Positions 17,026 through 26,687 are shown, counted from the first letter of the stretch. The stretch is DNA of 64,000 nucleotides from Roseibium sp. (GCA_017643215.1 JAEPNV010000013.1:1-64000); one strand, 5' to 3'. A program made the numbers and translations. The notes: a model not told the origin generated them from the sequence alone.

Positions 17026-17772
17026 ATGACGCACGAACTTTGGACGTATGACAAAGGGGCGGCCTTAAGGCCGGTTGCGCCGGAAAAACGGCCGCTATGG
17101 GAAACTCCGTACCATTCGTTCAAGGCCGGTGGTGGGGACCACTTGCCGACCGGGCCGGTGACGTCACGCCGCTACCGCGCCGCCAAACGCAGCCTGGATA
17201 TCCTTGGGGCCGGTGTCGGCTTGTTTTTGCTCTTGCCCCTGCTCGTAGCCATTGCACTTGCCGTGAAGACCACCAGCAAGGGGCCGGTGTTGTTCCGGCA
17301 ATCCCGCTATGGCCTTAATGGTACGTTGTTCACGGTGCTGAAATTCCGGACCATGTACATCGACAAATGCGATGCGGCAGGCACGAAGCAGACGGTTGAA
17401 AACGACCCGCGCGTCACGCCTGTCGGACGCTTTCTCCGGCACAGCAATTTCGACGAATTGCCCCAGCTTATCAACGTGCTGAGGGGCGACATGTCGTTGG
17501 TCGGTCCACGCCCGCATGTCCCTGGAATGCTGGCAGCCGGCGTGCCGTTCGAAGTCTTCGACGGCCGCTATATGGACCGGCACCGGGTGCTGCCCGGGAT
17601 CACGGGGCTGGCGCAGGTCAACGGATTTCGCGGTGAGACCAAGGAACCGTATCACGCCCGGATGCGCGTGGATTACGACCTGATTTATATTGAACAGCGC
17701 TCACTGTGGCTCGATATCAAGATCCTGGCCATGACCGTGTTCAACGAGCTGTTCCGGCGCCGCGGATACTGA
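17026..17772 (+). CDS. Undecaprenyl-phosphate sugar transferase (WcaJ/ExoY-like)
   Basis: The 248-aa protein belongs to the bacterial sugar transferase family that puts the first sugar phosphate on undecaprenyl phosphate at the inner membrane. After a hydrophilic N-terminus comes one membrane segment (GAGVGLFLLLPLLVAIALAV), then FRQSRYG, LKFRTM, NDPRVTPVGRFLR, DELPQLINVL and SLVGPRP. The short form with a single hydrophobic segment resembles ExoY rather than five-helix WcaJ. The sugar is probably galactose or glucose phosphate, not determinable here. Confidence 0.9.
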   Translation: MTHELWTYDKGAALRPVAPEKRPLWETPYHSFKAGGGDHLPTGPVTSRRYRAAKRSLDILGAGVGLFLLLPLLVAIALAVKTTSKGPVLFRQSRYGLNGTLFTVLKFRTMYIDKCDAAGTKQTVENDPRVTPVGRFLRHSNFDELPQLINVLRGDMSLVGPRPHVPGMLAAGVPFEVFDGRYMDRHRVLPGITGLAQVNGFRGETKEPYHARMRVDYDLIYIEQRSLWLDIKILAMTVFNELFRRRGY

Positions 17773-17776
17773 CCGG

Positions 17777-18220
17777 TCACCCGTCTTCCAAGAGGCGCGC
17801 CATTCTGATGATGGCCAGCTCATAGCCCTGGGCGCCGAAACCGGCGATCACGCCATCCGCCCGGCGCGAGACAAACGAATGGTGGCGGAATTCTTCGCGC
17901 TTGTGGATGTTGGAAATGTGAACCTCAAGGACCGGGCAGTCGCAGGCGTTCAAGGCATCAAGAATGGCAACGGATGTGTGCGAATAGGCGGCCGGATTGA
18001 TGACAATGCCGCCCGCTGCGGTCCGCGCCTCCTGGATCCAGCCAATCAGGTCGTGCTCCGCGTTGCTTTGGAAAAACCGCACGGTCAATCCGAATTGGTC
18101 CGCTGTCCGCCGAACCGCGCTCTCAACGTCTTCGAGCGTTTCCGCCCCGTAGATCTCGGGCTGGCGGAGGCCTAATAGGTTCAGATTCGGGCCATTGAGG
18201 ACATAGACGGTTTTCGACAC
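17777..18220 (-). CDS. aroQ: 3-dehydroquinate dehydratase, type II
   Basis: The 147-aa protein is a type II dehydroquinase of the shikimate pathway. Motifs are [18 protein letters not shown] (with the active-site Tyr), [27 protein letters not shown] and EVHISNI, plus FRHHSF. GTG is the start, with GGGAG 7 bases upstream. The gene converges on the sugar transferase with only 4 bp between. Confidence 0.97.
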   Translation of the reverse strand: MSKTVYVLNGPNLNLLGLRQPEIYGAETLEDVESAVRRTADQFGLTVRFFQSNAEHDLIGWIQEARTAAGGIVINPAAYSHTSVAILDALNACDCPVLEVHISNIHKREEFRHHSFVSRRADGVIAGFGAQGYELAIIRMARLLEDG

Positions 18221-18321
18221 AAGCGGCTCCCTGCGCTCGGACTGCGCAATGTCAAAAAGCCCTACAATGCAAGAAGCTGTGTGTAAATCGGCGCTCAGCG
18301 GATCTTTGAAATCCTGTTATG

Positions 18322-18335
18322 TTGAGTCGCCGCAA
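18322..18335. promoter_or_regulatory. Possible FixK/FNR box upstream of the 68-aa gene
   Basis: TTGAGTCGCCGCAA fits the FixK2-type pattern TTG(A/C)-N6-(T/G)CAA but is a weak palindrome. Its centre is 70 bp before the ATG at 18399; activation from -41.5 would leave a leader of about 29 bases. A chance match is possible. Confidence 0.3.
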
Positions 18336-18398
18336 TTTAGGTAATATTAACTATGTTCATTAACTCTGTCGCATGTAACGCAATCGCGGGGGCATGGC

Positions 18399-18605
18399 AT
18401 GGTTCGGCTAAAGCGGTCTTTATCGTCCGTCGACGCTTTTTTAGCGGCCGTGAAGGGCTATGAACACTTGGGGGCCGATGTCCTGACAGCCTATTTGCTC
18501 AAGTATTATGTGGTCGATCTCGATTTGATCCCGGATTTCCGCCGGGCCATCATGCGATTCAAAACTGCGAAAGATCACACGCCGACTGCGCCGTTGGCCG
18601 CCTGA
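18399..18605 (+). CDS. Hypothetical small protein, 68 aa
   Basis: An unrecognised, mostly helical, soluble-looking protein ([20 protein letters not shown], then [18 protein letters not shown]). GGGG precedes the ATG by about 8 bases. It lies alone between aroQ and the receiver gene, in an AT-rich gap that contains a possible FixK box, so oxygen-dependent expression is conceivable. Confidence 0.5.
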   Translation: MVRLKRSLSSVDAFLAAVKGYEHLGADVLTAYLLKYYVVDLDLIPDFRRAIMRFKTAKDHTPTAPLAA

Positions 18606-18627
18606 CGCCCAAGCAGATGCCGAGGGC

Positions 18628-19146
18628 TTAGGCCATCGCGGCGGCCCCGCCCTGCCCAGCGGGATTTTCGCCGGGTGCGCCCTGCCAGATCTTCTGACGA
18701 TTGCGGATTTCGCGCGGCGCCGGACCGAAATAGGTGGCCGTCTTGATGAAATCCCGCGGGTGCAGAATGACGCTCGAAACCCGTTGATAGAGCGCTTTTG
18801 CGGAAATGGGCTTGGACAGAAGCTCGTGCACGCCCAGCCGCCGCGCCTCCACGATCCGGCTGCGCTCGGTGTGTGCCGTGACCATGATGATCGGAATATA
18901 GGCGAATGGGTTGTTCGGCGTGCGGATCATGCGAACCATGTCGGCGCCGTCGAGAATCGGCATCACCCAGTCCAGGATCAAAATGTCCGGATTTGCCCGA
19001 TCCATTGCTTCAAGTCCGGACGCGCCGTCCTCGGCCTCGACAATCCGCCGCGCCCCAAAACCCTGAAGCATCGTCCGGATGATGGTCCGCATGTAGGCGC
19101 TGTCTTCGACCAGCAAAAATGTCAGCGAGGCAAGATCCAGGCTCAC
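18628..19146 (-). CDS. Single-domain CheY-like response regulator
   Basis: The 172-aa protein is a receiver: [17 protein letters not shown] (acidic pocket), phosphoacceptor Asp59 in ILILDWVMP, Thr in IIMVTAH and Lys112 in LSKPIS. The roughly 45-residue tail ([17 protein letters not shown]...) is not a DNA-binding domain, so output is likely by protein contact. GTG is the start, with AGGAGG 5 bases upstream; no kinase is adjacent. The gene is divergent from hemA, and a FixK-type box lies in the shared promoter region. Confidence 0.88.
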   Translation of the reverse strand: MSLDLASLTFLLVEDSAYMRTIIRTMLQGFGARRIVEAEDGASGLEAMDRANPDILILDWVMPILDGADMVRMIRTPNNPFAYIPIIMVTAHTERSRIVEARRLGVHELLSKPISAKALYQRVSSVILHPRDFIKTATYFGPAPREIRNRQKIWQGAPGENPAGQGGAAAMA

Positions 19147-19281
19147 CTTTTCCTCCTGTTCCACCGGGCACCTTGCCAGCAATTTCTGAAAAGAGCGTTA
19201 GAGCGGCCTAGGAATTCTGTTTGGGCGTCAGAAAACGAGCGCTGGGTTAATACATTCATTTTTTGCTATATGTTGTTTCGC

Positions 19282-19295
19282 TTGAGTTCGATCAA
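19282..19295. promoter_or_regulatory. FixK/FNR box upstream of hemA
   Basis: TTGAGTTCGATCAA matches the FNR/FixK palindrome (TTGAT-N4-ATCAA) at 9 of 10 defined positions. Its centre is 110 bp before the hemA ATG; activation from -41.5 would start transcription near 19330. The site also lies upstream of the divergent receiver gene. Confidence 0.7.
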
Positions 19296-19398
19296 TTCCG
19301 GACGCGGACCGGACACTTATGGTGATGATCGGTTAATGCGCCACAAACACATGTCGCAGGCGGGTGAGATGCGAACCCGGCCGCACAGGGGAACACGT

Positions 19399-20682
19399 AT
19401 GAACTACGCTGAAACGTTTCAAAACGCGGTCGCTGCCTTGCGCGATGAAAAAAGATACCGCGTTTTTGCCGACCTGGAACGGGTGGCGGGTGCTTACCCT
19501 CGCGCGATCTGGCGCGCGGAAAACGGGCTTCAGCGCGAGATCACGGTGTGGTGTTCCAATGACTATCTCGGCATGGGTCAGCATCCGGACGTCATCAATG
19601 CACTCACAGAGGCGACCCGGACAATGGGTGCGGGAGCCGGCGGCACCCGGAACATCTCCGGCACGAACCATCCCCTTGTGGAACTGGAAGCTGAGCTCGC
19701 GGACCTTCATGGGAAGGACGCGGCGTTGGTGTTCACGTCCGGTTTCGTCTCCAACGAAGCCGCGATCTCGACCATCGCCAAACTGCTTCCCGACTGCCTC
19801 ATCCTGTCCGACCAGCTCAACCATGCGTCCATGATCGCCGGTGTGCGCGGTGGCGGCACGGCGAAGAAAATCTGGCGGCACAACGACCTGGAGCATCTTG
19901 AAGACCTGCTGCGCACGGCAGGGCGTGAGCGGGCGAAGCTGATCGTGTTCGAATCCGTCTATTCCATGGACGGCGATGTCGCGCCGATCGAACGGATCGC
20001 GGATCTGGCCGACAAATACAATGCGCTGACCTATATCGACGAGGTCCATGCCGTCGGCATGTACGGTGAGCGCGGCGCCGGCATCTGCGAACGTGATGGC
20101 GTGATGGACCGGATCGACATCATCGAAGGCACGATGGCAAAAGCCTTCGGCGTCATGGGCGGTTATGTCGCCGCAAGTGACTCAATTGTCGACGCGATCC
20201 GCTCCTATGCACCTGGCTTTATCTTCACGACCGCCCTGCCCCCGGGCCTCGCCGCGGCCGCATGTACATCAATCCGGCATCTGAAGACCTCGCAGGCGGA
20301 GCGAACGGCGCATCAGCGCCAGGCGCAGCGGACAAAGGATTTCTTGCGGGCCGCCGGATTGCCGGTCATGCCCTCCGAAACCCACATCGTGCCGGTGCTG
20401 GTGGCTGATCCCGACCAGTGCAAGAAAGCCAGCGACTATCTGTTGGAGCGGCACGGGGTCTATATCCAACCGATCAACTACCCGACTGTGCCCCGCGGAA
20501 CGGAGCGTTTGCGGATCACGCCGACACCGCTGCACACGGACGCGCTGATCGATCATCTGTGCCACGCGCTTGTCGACACATGGCAAGCCCTTGGGCTGTC
20601 GACCGGCGCGGTGAATGGGCAAGCGCAAATCGAAGACGGCATGGGTCCTGCTCCGGCGATCTATCCGGCCGCAGGCGGATAG
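19399..20682 (+). CDS. hemA: 5-aminolevulinate synthase
   Basis: The 427-aa PLP enzyme condenses glycine and succinyl-CoA to 5-aminolevulinate, the alphaproteobacterial (Shemin) entry to haem. Family blocks are [57 protein letters not shown] and the PLP lysine in [13 protein letters not shown]; the C-terminal [19 protein letters not shown] is intact. The ATG follows AGGGGAA. The C-terminus has an extra glycine/proline-rich tail of about 25 residues. A FixK-type box upstream ties haem supply to the cbb3 oxidase made nearby. Confidence 0.97.
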   Translation: MNYAETFQNAVAALRDEKRYRVFADLERVAGAYPRAIWRAENGLQREITVWCSNDYLGMGQHPDVINALTEATRTMGAGAGGTRNISGTNHPLVELEAELADLHGKDAALVFTSGFVSNEAAISTIAKLLPDCLILSDQLNHASMIAGVRGGGTAKKIWRHNDLEHLEDLLRTAGRERAKLIVFESVYSMDGDVAPIERIADLADKYNALTYIDEVHAVGMYGERGAGICERDGVMDRIDIIEGTMAKAFGVMGGYVAASDSIVDAIRSYAPGFIFTTALPPGLAAAACTSIRHLKTSQAERTAHQRQAQRTKDFLRAAGLPVMPSETHIVPVLVADPDQCKKASDYLLERHGVYIQPINYPTVPRGTERLRITPTPLHTDALIDHLCHALVDTWQALGLSTGAVNGQAQIEDGMGPAPAIYPAAGG

Positions 20683-20928
20683 GACCAGAGGCGGCCGGCA
20701 TACCGGCACCGCCCCTCCTCAGCAATCGCATTTCCCGAGCACATAAAACAACACCGCTCGAGATCCATTGGTTTGGGGCGGGCGTGACGCTGCCGCATGG
20801 GGGCTGTCAATCTACGGAATTACAGTCAAGCGCGGGTCAGAGTGCCCCGGTTCGCCGCTGGCGTCTCGGTTTTGGATGGCAAAGAGAGGGTGCGGTCCGT
20901 CAGAGAGCCATGTTACCCGAACACGCCT

Positions 20929-21111
20929 TTACGTCTTTTTATTCCGGCGGCGCGCGGCATGGTCGTCCGGCAAATCGTCATCCTCCAGAATGCGCCATTT
21001 GGCGCCTTCCAGATCGTCATACTGACCGGTCTTCAGCGACCACAAGAAGGCGATCAGTCCCAGGAGACCCAACAACAGGGCGATCGGAATGAGGTAGAGC
21101 AGAACGTCCAT
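20929..21111 (-). CDS. ccoS: cbb3-type oxidase assembly protein CcoS
   Basis: The 60-aa protein has one N-terminal membrane helix (YLIPIALLLGLLGLIAFLWS), then the CcoS signature KTGQYDDLEGAKWRIL and an acidic-basic tail. CcoS is needed to mature the haem/Cu centre of cbb3 oxidase. It begins 8 bp after the ccoI stop and closes the ccoGHIS operon. The gap to hemA (convergent, 246 bp) shows no clear gene. Confidence 0.92.
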   Translation of the reverse strand: MDVLLYLIPIALLLGLLGLIAFLWSLKTGQYDDLEGAKWRILEDDDLPDDHAARRRNKKT

Positions 21112-21119
21112 AGCATCAT

Positions 21120-23372
21120 CTACCGGGCGCGCTGGATTGAACGCAAGGCCGGCCCTCCTTCGCCTAAATCCGTGCCGGCCGGATTCTCGCCCCATCTCAG
21201 ACGCAGCGCGTTGGCCGTCACCGCGATGGAGGATGCCGACATGGCCACCGCGGCCACCAGCGGCGTGACGTAACCGGCAACGGCAATGGGCACGGCAATG
21301 ACGTTGTAGATCGCGGAGATCCAAAGGTTTTGTTCGATCGCCCGCCGCGCGCGCCCCGATATCCGCAAGGCATCGGCCACCGGCCAAAGCCGTTCGCCCA
21401 AGAACACCGCATCGGCCGCCGCCTGGCTGAGGTGCACGGCCGTCACCGGCGACAGGGACACATGAGCGCCGGCGAGCGCGGGTGCGTCGTTCAAACCGTC
21501 GCCGACCATCAAGACTTTGTGACCGGAGGCCTTGAGGTCGTCCAAACGCCGGATCTTCTCCGCCGGTTTGATGTTGGACCGCCACGCGGCAATCCCCACC
21601 CCATCGGCCACCGCCTGAACGGCACCGGCCTGATCGCCCGACAGGATTTCCAGCGCGTACCCTCGCGCGTGAAGCTCGGCGATACATGCGGCGGCGTCAG
21701 ACCGCACTTTCTGGCGGAGCGGCAAGAGACGAACCGGCTCGGCGCCAAATCGAACGGCAAGCAAGGACGCGCCGGGATGCGCCGCGAGCGTGTCTTCAAT
21801 CGCCGCGGCGTCCGCGCCGCAAAACGCCGGGCTTCCAAGGCGAAGGCGGAGCCCGTCAATGTCGGTCTCCACGCCGGCACCGGAGACTTCCTGAACACTG
21901 TCGAAGGGAACCATGGCCCCGGTTGCCTTAACGAGCGCCAAGGACAGCGGATGACGGCTCGACAGGGCGAGCCGCCCTGCCAAATGCAAAGTGTCGTCGC
22001 GCCGCTCGATCGGCACGCAAAACTCCGGTTCCGCCGTCGTCAAGGTGCCGGTCTTGTCGAAGACGATCGTATCGACGTCCGACAACCGCTCGATGGCATC
22101 GCCTGAGTTCAACAGGATGCCGGAGCGGAACAGTTGACCGGAAGCCACGACCTGAACGGCCGGCACGGCAAGGCCAAGGGCGCAGGGGCACGTGATGATC
22201 AGGACGGAAATCGCAATCACCAGCGAGGGCTGCCAGCCCAAACCCCAGAGCACCCAGCCGAGGAAGGTCAGCGCCGCGGCGCCATGCACGATCGGGGCGT
22301 ACATCTGCGCGGCCCGGTCGGCAATGCGCACGTAAAGCGACTTTGCCTGCGACGCGGTTTCCAGGAGGCGGTTCACCTCGTCCAGGAGGGTCGCGCCGGA
22401 CGCAACGGATACGCGGACTTTGAGCGGCCCGGCGCCGTTCATCGTTCCGGCATAGACCTGCGTCCCAACGGCAACGGGAACAAGCACGCTTTCGCCCGTC
22501 ACGAGGCTCTGGTCGATTTCAGAGGCCCCGTCCTCGATGATCCCGTCCACGGGCACCCGTTCACCCGCGGTGACAAGCACCAGATCCCTGGCGGCGATTT
22601 TCGAAAGCGGCACCTCACGGACCATGCCGTCGTCATCGATCCGGGCGGCGACCTCGGCCTTCAGCGCGGCGATGTTCTCGGCAAATGACCGCGTCCGGCC
22701 CCGCATGTTGTGGTCGAGATACCGGCCAACCAGCAGGAAAAACAACAACATGACCGCCGATTCAAAATAGGCGTGATGGTGGTGCTGCATGGTCTGGACG
22801 AGCGACAAGCCGGTGGCGAGCGCCACGCCGATCACGATCGGCACATCCATGTTCAAACGGCCGGCTTTCAGGGCGCGAAGCGCGCTGTCGAAAAACGGGC
22901 GGCCCGCATAGGCGACGGTCGGAAGAGCGATGAGCGCGGAGATCCAGTGAAACAGAGCCCGCGTTTCCGGCGTGATGTCCGTGGCATTGCCGGACCAGAC
23001 CGACACCGACAACAGCATGATGTTCATGCCTGCAAACCCGGAGACCGCCATCGCCCGGAGCAGCGTTTTTCCGGTCTGGTCCTGCCGGTCCCGCTGGCTG
23101 GCCGGATCGAACGGATGGGCGGTGTAGCCAAGCCGGCTGAGCTCACCGACAATGTCGTCGGCCGCCGTCGTTTCCCGGTGCCAATCGACCGCGAGCCGAT
23201 GGTTTGTCAAATTAACCCGGGCGCGCTTGATGCCCGGCAAGCGCGCGAGACCCCGCTCGATCTCGCCCATACAGGCCGCGCAGGTGATCCCCTCCACGGC
23301 CAAGTCCATATGGACCGCGCCGTCCTCCGCCGGAGTGATGAAGGCATCCCAATCGCGCATATGCACGGTCAT
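21120..23372 (-). CDS. ccoI: Copper-transporting P1B-ATPase CcoI/FixI
   Basis: The 750-aa pump has an N-terminal heavy-metal domain with GITCAAC, eight expected membrane helices, the transmembrane metal site CPCALGLAVP, the phosphorylation motif DKTGTLT and a C-terminal GDGLNDAPAL hinge. Position after fixH and before ccoS identifies it as CcoI (FixI, CtpA type), which exports Cu to the periplasmic side for the CuB centre of the oxidase, rather than a detoxification CopA. ATG at 23372 or 23360 are both possible. Confidence 0.95.
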   Translation of the reverse strand: MTVHMRDWDAFITPAEDGAVHMDLAVEGITCAACMGEIERGLARLPGIKRARVNLTNHRLAVDWHRETTAADDIVGELSRLGYTAHPFDPASQRDRQDQTGKTLLRAMAVSGFAGMNIMLLSVSVWSGNATDITPETRALFHWISALIALPTVAYAGRPFFDSALRALKAGRLNMDVPIVIGVALATGLSLVQTMQHHHHAYFESAVMLLFFLLVGRYLDHNMRGRTRSFAENIAALKAEVAARIDDDGMVREVPLSKIAARDLVLVTAGERVPVDGIIEDGASEIDQSLVTGESVLVPVAVGTQVYAGTMNGAGPLKVRVSVASGATLLDEVNRLLETASQAKSLYVRIADRAAQMYAPIVHGAAALTFLGWVLWGLGWQPSLVIAISVLIITCPCALGLAVPAVQVVASGQLFRSGILLNSGDAIERLSDVDTIVFDKTGTLTTAEPEFCVPIERRDDTLHLAGRLALSSRHPLSLALVKATGAMVPFDSVQEVSGAGVETDIDGLRLRLGSPAFCGADAAAIEDTLAAHPGASLLAVRFGAEPVRLLPLRQKVRSDAAACIAELHARGYALEILSGDQAGAVQAVADGVGIAAWRSNIKPAEKIRRLDDLKASGHKVLMVGDGLNDAPALAGAHVSLSPVTAVHLSQAAADAVFLGERLWPVADALRISGRARRAIEQNLWISAIYNVIAVPIAVAGYVTPLVAAVAMSASSIAVTANALRLRWGENPAGTDLGEGGPALRSIQRAR

Positions 23373-23381
23373 GCTTGCGGC

Positions 23382-23894
23382 CTACTGCGCCAGGAAGACG
23401 CGGTTTTGCGAGCGGAAGACCCGTTTGGGCCCCGAGCGCGCGTCCAAAGCCAGGTTCCAATTGCCATCGTTCACGTCCGCAACGGTGCCGCGATACTGGC
23501 CCGGGCCGGTTTCGACCAGCTGCGCGGTGCGATCAAAACCTTCATAGGTCGGGTGGCGCAAATCTGCGGAGAACACAAGCCCGGTGAGCGGAGTGCCATC
23601 CTGGTCGAGCGCGGTCACGGAAATCTCGGCCGCGTTCTCGCCGCTCCGGCGGACCAGCGTCTCCACCGTCCAGCCGCGGGCCACCTGGGCCTGCGACGCG
23701 GCGATGTCCTGGTTGTAGGCTTGGCCGGCCTTGTAGGAGCTTTCCACCGCCACGCCCGGAAACGATCCGAGCGCCATATAAAGGAACACACCGTTGACGG
23801 TAAAAACGACACCAAAAAACCCAAGCAACCAGGCAAGCACGGTTTTCCCGGTGATCGCTTTCGGTTCCTCAGCACCCGAATGGCTCATGGTCAT
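23382..23894 (-). CDS. ccoH: FixH/CcoH cbb3 oxidase assembly protein
   Basis: The 170-aa protein has one N-terminal membrane helix (VLAWLLGFFGVVFTVNGVFL) and a periplasmic domain with the FixH features SYKAGQAYNQDIAASQAQ and GQYRGTVADVNDGNWNL. It works with CcoI in copper loading and complex assembly. GGAG lies about 6 bases before the ATG. Its stop is 9 bp from the ccoI start. Confidence 0.94.
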   Translation of the reverse strand: MTMSHSGAEEPKAITGKTVLAWLLGFFGVVFTVNGVFLYMALGSFPGVAVESSYKAGQAYNQDIAASQAQVARGWTVETLVRRSGENAAEISVTALDQDGTPLTGLVFSADLRHPTYEGFDRTAQLVETGPGQYRGTVADVNDGNWNLALDARSGPKRVFRSQNRVFLAQ

Positions 23895-23939
23895 GTGCTG
23901 CTCCGCTTCTGGGTGCTCGGCACCCTTTGGTTCTTGTCA

Positions 23940-24000
23940 GGGCGATTTTTCGCCCGCCTAACCGGTCGAAATGCGGCGGGCCGGACTTCTTCGGCCCGCC
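23940..24000 (-). other. Two stem-loops between ccoG and ccoH
   Basis: GGCGGGCCG at 23975-23983 pairs with CGGCCCGCC at 23992-24000 (9-bp stem), and GGGCG at 23940-23944 pairs with CGCCC at 23951-23955. Neither is followed by a long U tract in the direction of transcription, so an attenuator or RNA-stability element is likelier than a full terminator. Confidence 0.5.
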
Positions 24001-24012
24001 GGACTGCGCCCG

Positions 24013-25467
24013 CTACGGCGCCTTGAAGAAGTCGTCGGCCGTCACCACCTCGCCCATCACCGATTCTGTGATGCGGAAGGTGACCGGCGTGCTGGGCGGC
24101 ATCGTCACGCCCACAGGTGAGGTCACCAGAATCCGGACCTCACGCGTGGTGTCCGGTCCGACCTCGACAATCGGCCGGTCGGCGAAGATCGTGTCCACGC
24201 CGGCGGCTTCGACCTCCGTGCCCGGAGGCATGCCCTCCACATGCAGCATGAAGTACCGCGGATGGTTGCGCTTGTTCAAAAGCCGGACCGTGTAGCCATT
24301 GCGCACCGTGCCGTCGGATTGGGTCACGTAAACCGGGTTCCGGTCGTGAAGCACATTGATATCGGCGAAATCGCGGGTCAAAAGCACAAACAGCATGATC
24401 GCGCCGACCAGAGCGATCACCGCGGCGTAAATGACCGTGCGGACGCGGACGATTTCATAGACCGGTTCCTTGCCCTCGATCCGGCGCTGGATGTTCTCGT
24501 CCGTGTCGTAGGCAATCAAACCCTTCGGCTTGCCGACCTTTTCCATGATGTTGTCGCAGGCATCGATGCACAGACCGCACTGGATGCAGTCAAGTTGCAT
24601 ACCGTTCCGGATGTCCACACCTGTCGGGCACACGTGAAGGCATTGGTAGCAATCAATGCAGTCGCCGGATGGTAAGCCCTTTCGCTCCAGATCCTTGTTC
24701 TGTTTCAAGGACCCCCGCGGCTCACCGCGATCCCAACGGTAGGTGACGTTCAGCGCCTTCTCATCCGTCAAGGCGGCCTGGATACGCGGCCAGGGGCACA
24801 TGTAGATGCAGACCTGCTCGCGCATGAACCCGGCCAGCAGATAGGTCGTTGCCGTCAGGATCCCGATCCAAATGTAAGCCACCATCGGTGCCTGGAAGGT
24901 GGCCAGTTCATAGACCAGGGTCGGCGCGTCGTTGAAGTAAAGGACCCAGGCGCCGCCGGTCCACCAGGCGATCATGATCCAGAAGAAGTGCTTGGTGGCC
25001 CGTTTGGCGATCTTGCCGCCGGTCCAGGGCGCGTTGTCCAGGCGGATGCGTTCGCGCCGGTCGCCCTCAACCTGACGTTCCACCCACATGAAGAGGTCCG
25101 TCCAGACCGTCTGCGGGCACAGATAGCCGCACCAGATCCGGCCCGCGATCGCGTTCATCAGGAACAGCGTCACCGCAGCGATGATGAGCAGGCCCGTCAG
25201 GTAATAGACTTCCTGGGGCCAGATCTCGATGAAGAAGAAATACGCCCGCCGCGCCTCCATATCGACAAGGACGGCTTGTCCGGGCGCGTTGGGCCCTCTG
25301 TCGAACCGAATGAAGGGGAGGAAATAATAGATGCCCAGCGTGAGGAACAGCAGACCCCACTTGATCCGGCGAAACAGACCGTGCGTGGCCATCGGGTAGA
25401 TTTTCTTCGCCGATGCAAACCACTCTTCAGCGTGCTCGGTTTTTTCGGCCTCGGTTTCCGCAACCAT
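24013..25467 (-). CDS. ccoG: CcoG/FixG/RdxA ferredoxin-like cbb3 assembly protein
   Basis: The 484-aa membrane protein has about five helices and two ferredoxin-type [4Fe-4S] motifs, CIDCYQCLHVCPTG and CIQCGLCIDACD, followed by a periplasmic immunoglobulin-like C-terminus. CcoG reduces copper for cbb3 biogenesis. I set the start at ATG 25467 (MVAETEAEKTEH) because AAAAGGA precedes it; an upstream TTG at 25503 has no site. It heads the ccoGHIS operon behind its own FixK-type box. Confidence 0.95.
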   Translation of the reverse strand: MVAETEAEKTEHAEEWFASAKKIYPMATHGLFRRIKWGLLFLTLGIYYFLPFIRFDRGPNAPGQAVLVDMEARRAYFFFIEIWPQEVYYLTGLLIIAAVTLFLMNAIAGRIWCGYLCPQTVWTDLFMWVERQVEGDRRERIRLDNAPWTGGKIAKRATKHFFWIMIAWWTGGAWVLYFNDAPTLVYELATFQAPMVAYIWIGILTATTYLLAGFMREQVCIYMCPWPRIQAALTDEKALNVTYRWDRGEPRGSLKQNKDLERKGLPSGDCIDCYQCLHVCPTGVDIRNGMQLDCIQCGLCIDACDNIMEKVGKPKGLIAYDTDENIQRRIEGKEPVYEIVRVRTVIYAAVIALVGAIMLFVLLTRDFADINVLHDRNPVYVTQSDGTVRNGYTVRLLNKRNHPRYFMLHVEGMPPGTEVEAAGVDTIFADRPIVEVGPDTTREVRILVTSPVGVTMPPSTPVTFRITESVMGEVVTADDFFKAP

Positions 25468-25594
25468 GCCGTCCGTCCTTTTCGTTTGTAGATCCAGCCC
25501 CAATTGGATCTTCCGTTAATGTCCAAGCCGGGCTCCTCTTCCGGCCTGTTCACCTGTCTCCCTTTACCTCTAGAACGTGCCCGCGCCGGTGGCA

Positions 25595-25608
25595 TTGCGC
25601 CCGATCAA
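25595..25608. promoter_or_regulatory. FixK/FNR box upstream of ccoG
   Basis: Read on the minus strand the site is TTGATCGGGCGCAA: a perfect TTGAT half and a degenerate CGCAA half, which fits TTG(A/C)-N6-(T/G)CAA. It lies 128-141 bp before the ccoG start in the 182-bp gap after ccoP, so ccoGHIS can be transcribed separately from ccoNOQP. Confidence 0.55.
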
Positions 25609-25649
25609 ACCACCGCCGGGAAGTTGTTGTGTCCCGGCGGTGATGTGTA

Positions 25650-26528
25650 TCACTGGCCGCCGCCGAAGGAGTGGACGTACACGGTCAAGGACTTGATCGT
25701 GGCCGGATCCAGGCGATCGACCCAGCCCGGCATCACGCCGTTCTTTGGATTGTGGATCTGCGTTTTGATGGCATCCAGCGACTTGCCATAAAGGTAGTTG
25801 GCGGAGACCAGGCTCGGACCGCCGAGTTCCTGGATCCCTTCCAGGGCATCGCCATGACAGGCGGCGCAGTTGTCTATGTAAAGCGTTTCGCCCGCCGCCA
25901 GATCCACTCCGTCGTCTGTTTCCAGGCCAGCCTTTGAGGCAACAAAGTTGGCGACCTGATCGATCTCCTCGTCGCTGAGGATTTCGTCCGCGCCGAAGGC
26001 CGGCATGTCGCCAAAACGCGTATCATCATAATCGGACCGGATGCCGTAAAGCAGCGTGGTCTGAATGGCATCCATTGTTCCGCCCCAAATCCAGGTGTCG
26101 TCCTGAAGGTTCGGATAGCCGATGAAGCCGGTTCCGCCTGTTCCGTGGCACGGCGCGCAGTTGTCGCCGAACGCGGCCTGCCCGTTGGCCATGGCGAACT
26201 GGCGCAATTCCTGGTCTGAGCTGATTTCGTCCAACGATGCGGCGACGATCTTGTCGGCGAACTCGGAGCGTCCGGCGACCCCGGCCTCATAGGCGGCAAT
26301 TGCCTCCGCGCGCTGGCTGGAGCCCAAGACGCCGGTCGTGTAGCTGGAGATCAGCGGCCAGGAGGGATAGAGCACCCAGTAGACCACAGCCCAGGCGATG
26401 GTCGCGTAAAACAGGTAGAGCCACCATTTGGGCAGAGGATTGTTGAGTTCCTTCAATCCATCCCACTCGTGACCGGTCGTCTCGACCCCGGACAGTTGGT
26501 CGATTTCCTTTTGATGCGTGTCAGACAT
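25650..26528 (-). CDS. ccoP: cbb3 oxidase subunit III, dihaem cytochrome CcoP
   Basis: The 292-aa subunit has one N-terminal helix (WLYLFYATIAWAVVYWVLYP) and two periplasmic c-type haem sites, CAPCH in the first domain and CAACH in the second, both with downstream methionine ligands (GDMPAF, GVMPGW). It passes electrons from cytochrome c to CcoO. It follows ccoQ with 3 bp between, and AGGA precedes the ATG. Confidence 0.97.
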   Translation of the reverse strand: MSDTHQKEIDQLSGVETTGHEWDGLKELNNPLPKWWLYLFYATIAWAVVYWVLYPSWPLISSYTTGVLGSSQRAEAIAAYEAGVAGRSEFADKIVAASLDEISSDQELRQFAMANGQAAFGDNCAPCHGTGGTGFIGYPNLQDDTWIWGGTMDAIQTTLLYGIRSDYDDTRFGDMPAFGADEILSDEEIDQVANFVASKAGLETDDGVDLAAGETLYIDNCAACHGDALEGIQELGGPSLVSANYLYGKSLDAIKTQIHNPKNGVMPGWVDRLDPATIKSLTVYVHSFGGGQ

Positions 26529-26531
26529 GGA

Positions 26532-26687
26532 TCAGTCCTCGCGAAACGGAATCTGCGCGGCATCGTCGAACTTCTTGCCGTTTTTCGGCCAGAGTGCGTA
26601 GGCGAGGACAATGCCAAACAGGATCATGAAATAGATGAGGCCCCAGGTCTGTGCGAAGCCCGCGACGGCGGTATATGTCTCATTCAT
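26532..26687 (-). CDS. ccoQ: cbb3 oxidase subunit IV CcoQ
   Basis: This 51-aa gene reads MNETYTAVAGFAQTWGLIYF and then MILFGIVLAYALWPKNGKKF, one membrane helix with a charged cytoplasmic C-terminus (DDAAQIPFRED). It is the typical CcoQ, which stabilises the cbb3 complex. It fits exactly between ccoO (6 bp) and ccoP (3 bp). Confidence 0.95.
   Translation of the reverse strand: MNETYTAVAGFAQTWGLIYFMILFGIVLAYALWPKNGKKFDDAAQIPFRED

Noticed and set aside
18760-19398. Long in-frame extension of hemA to 640 codons
   Set aside because: It overlaps the divergent receiver gene antisense; the ATG at 19399 has a ribosome-binding site and the normal N-terminus.
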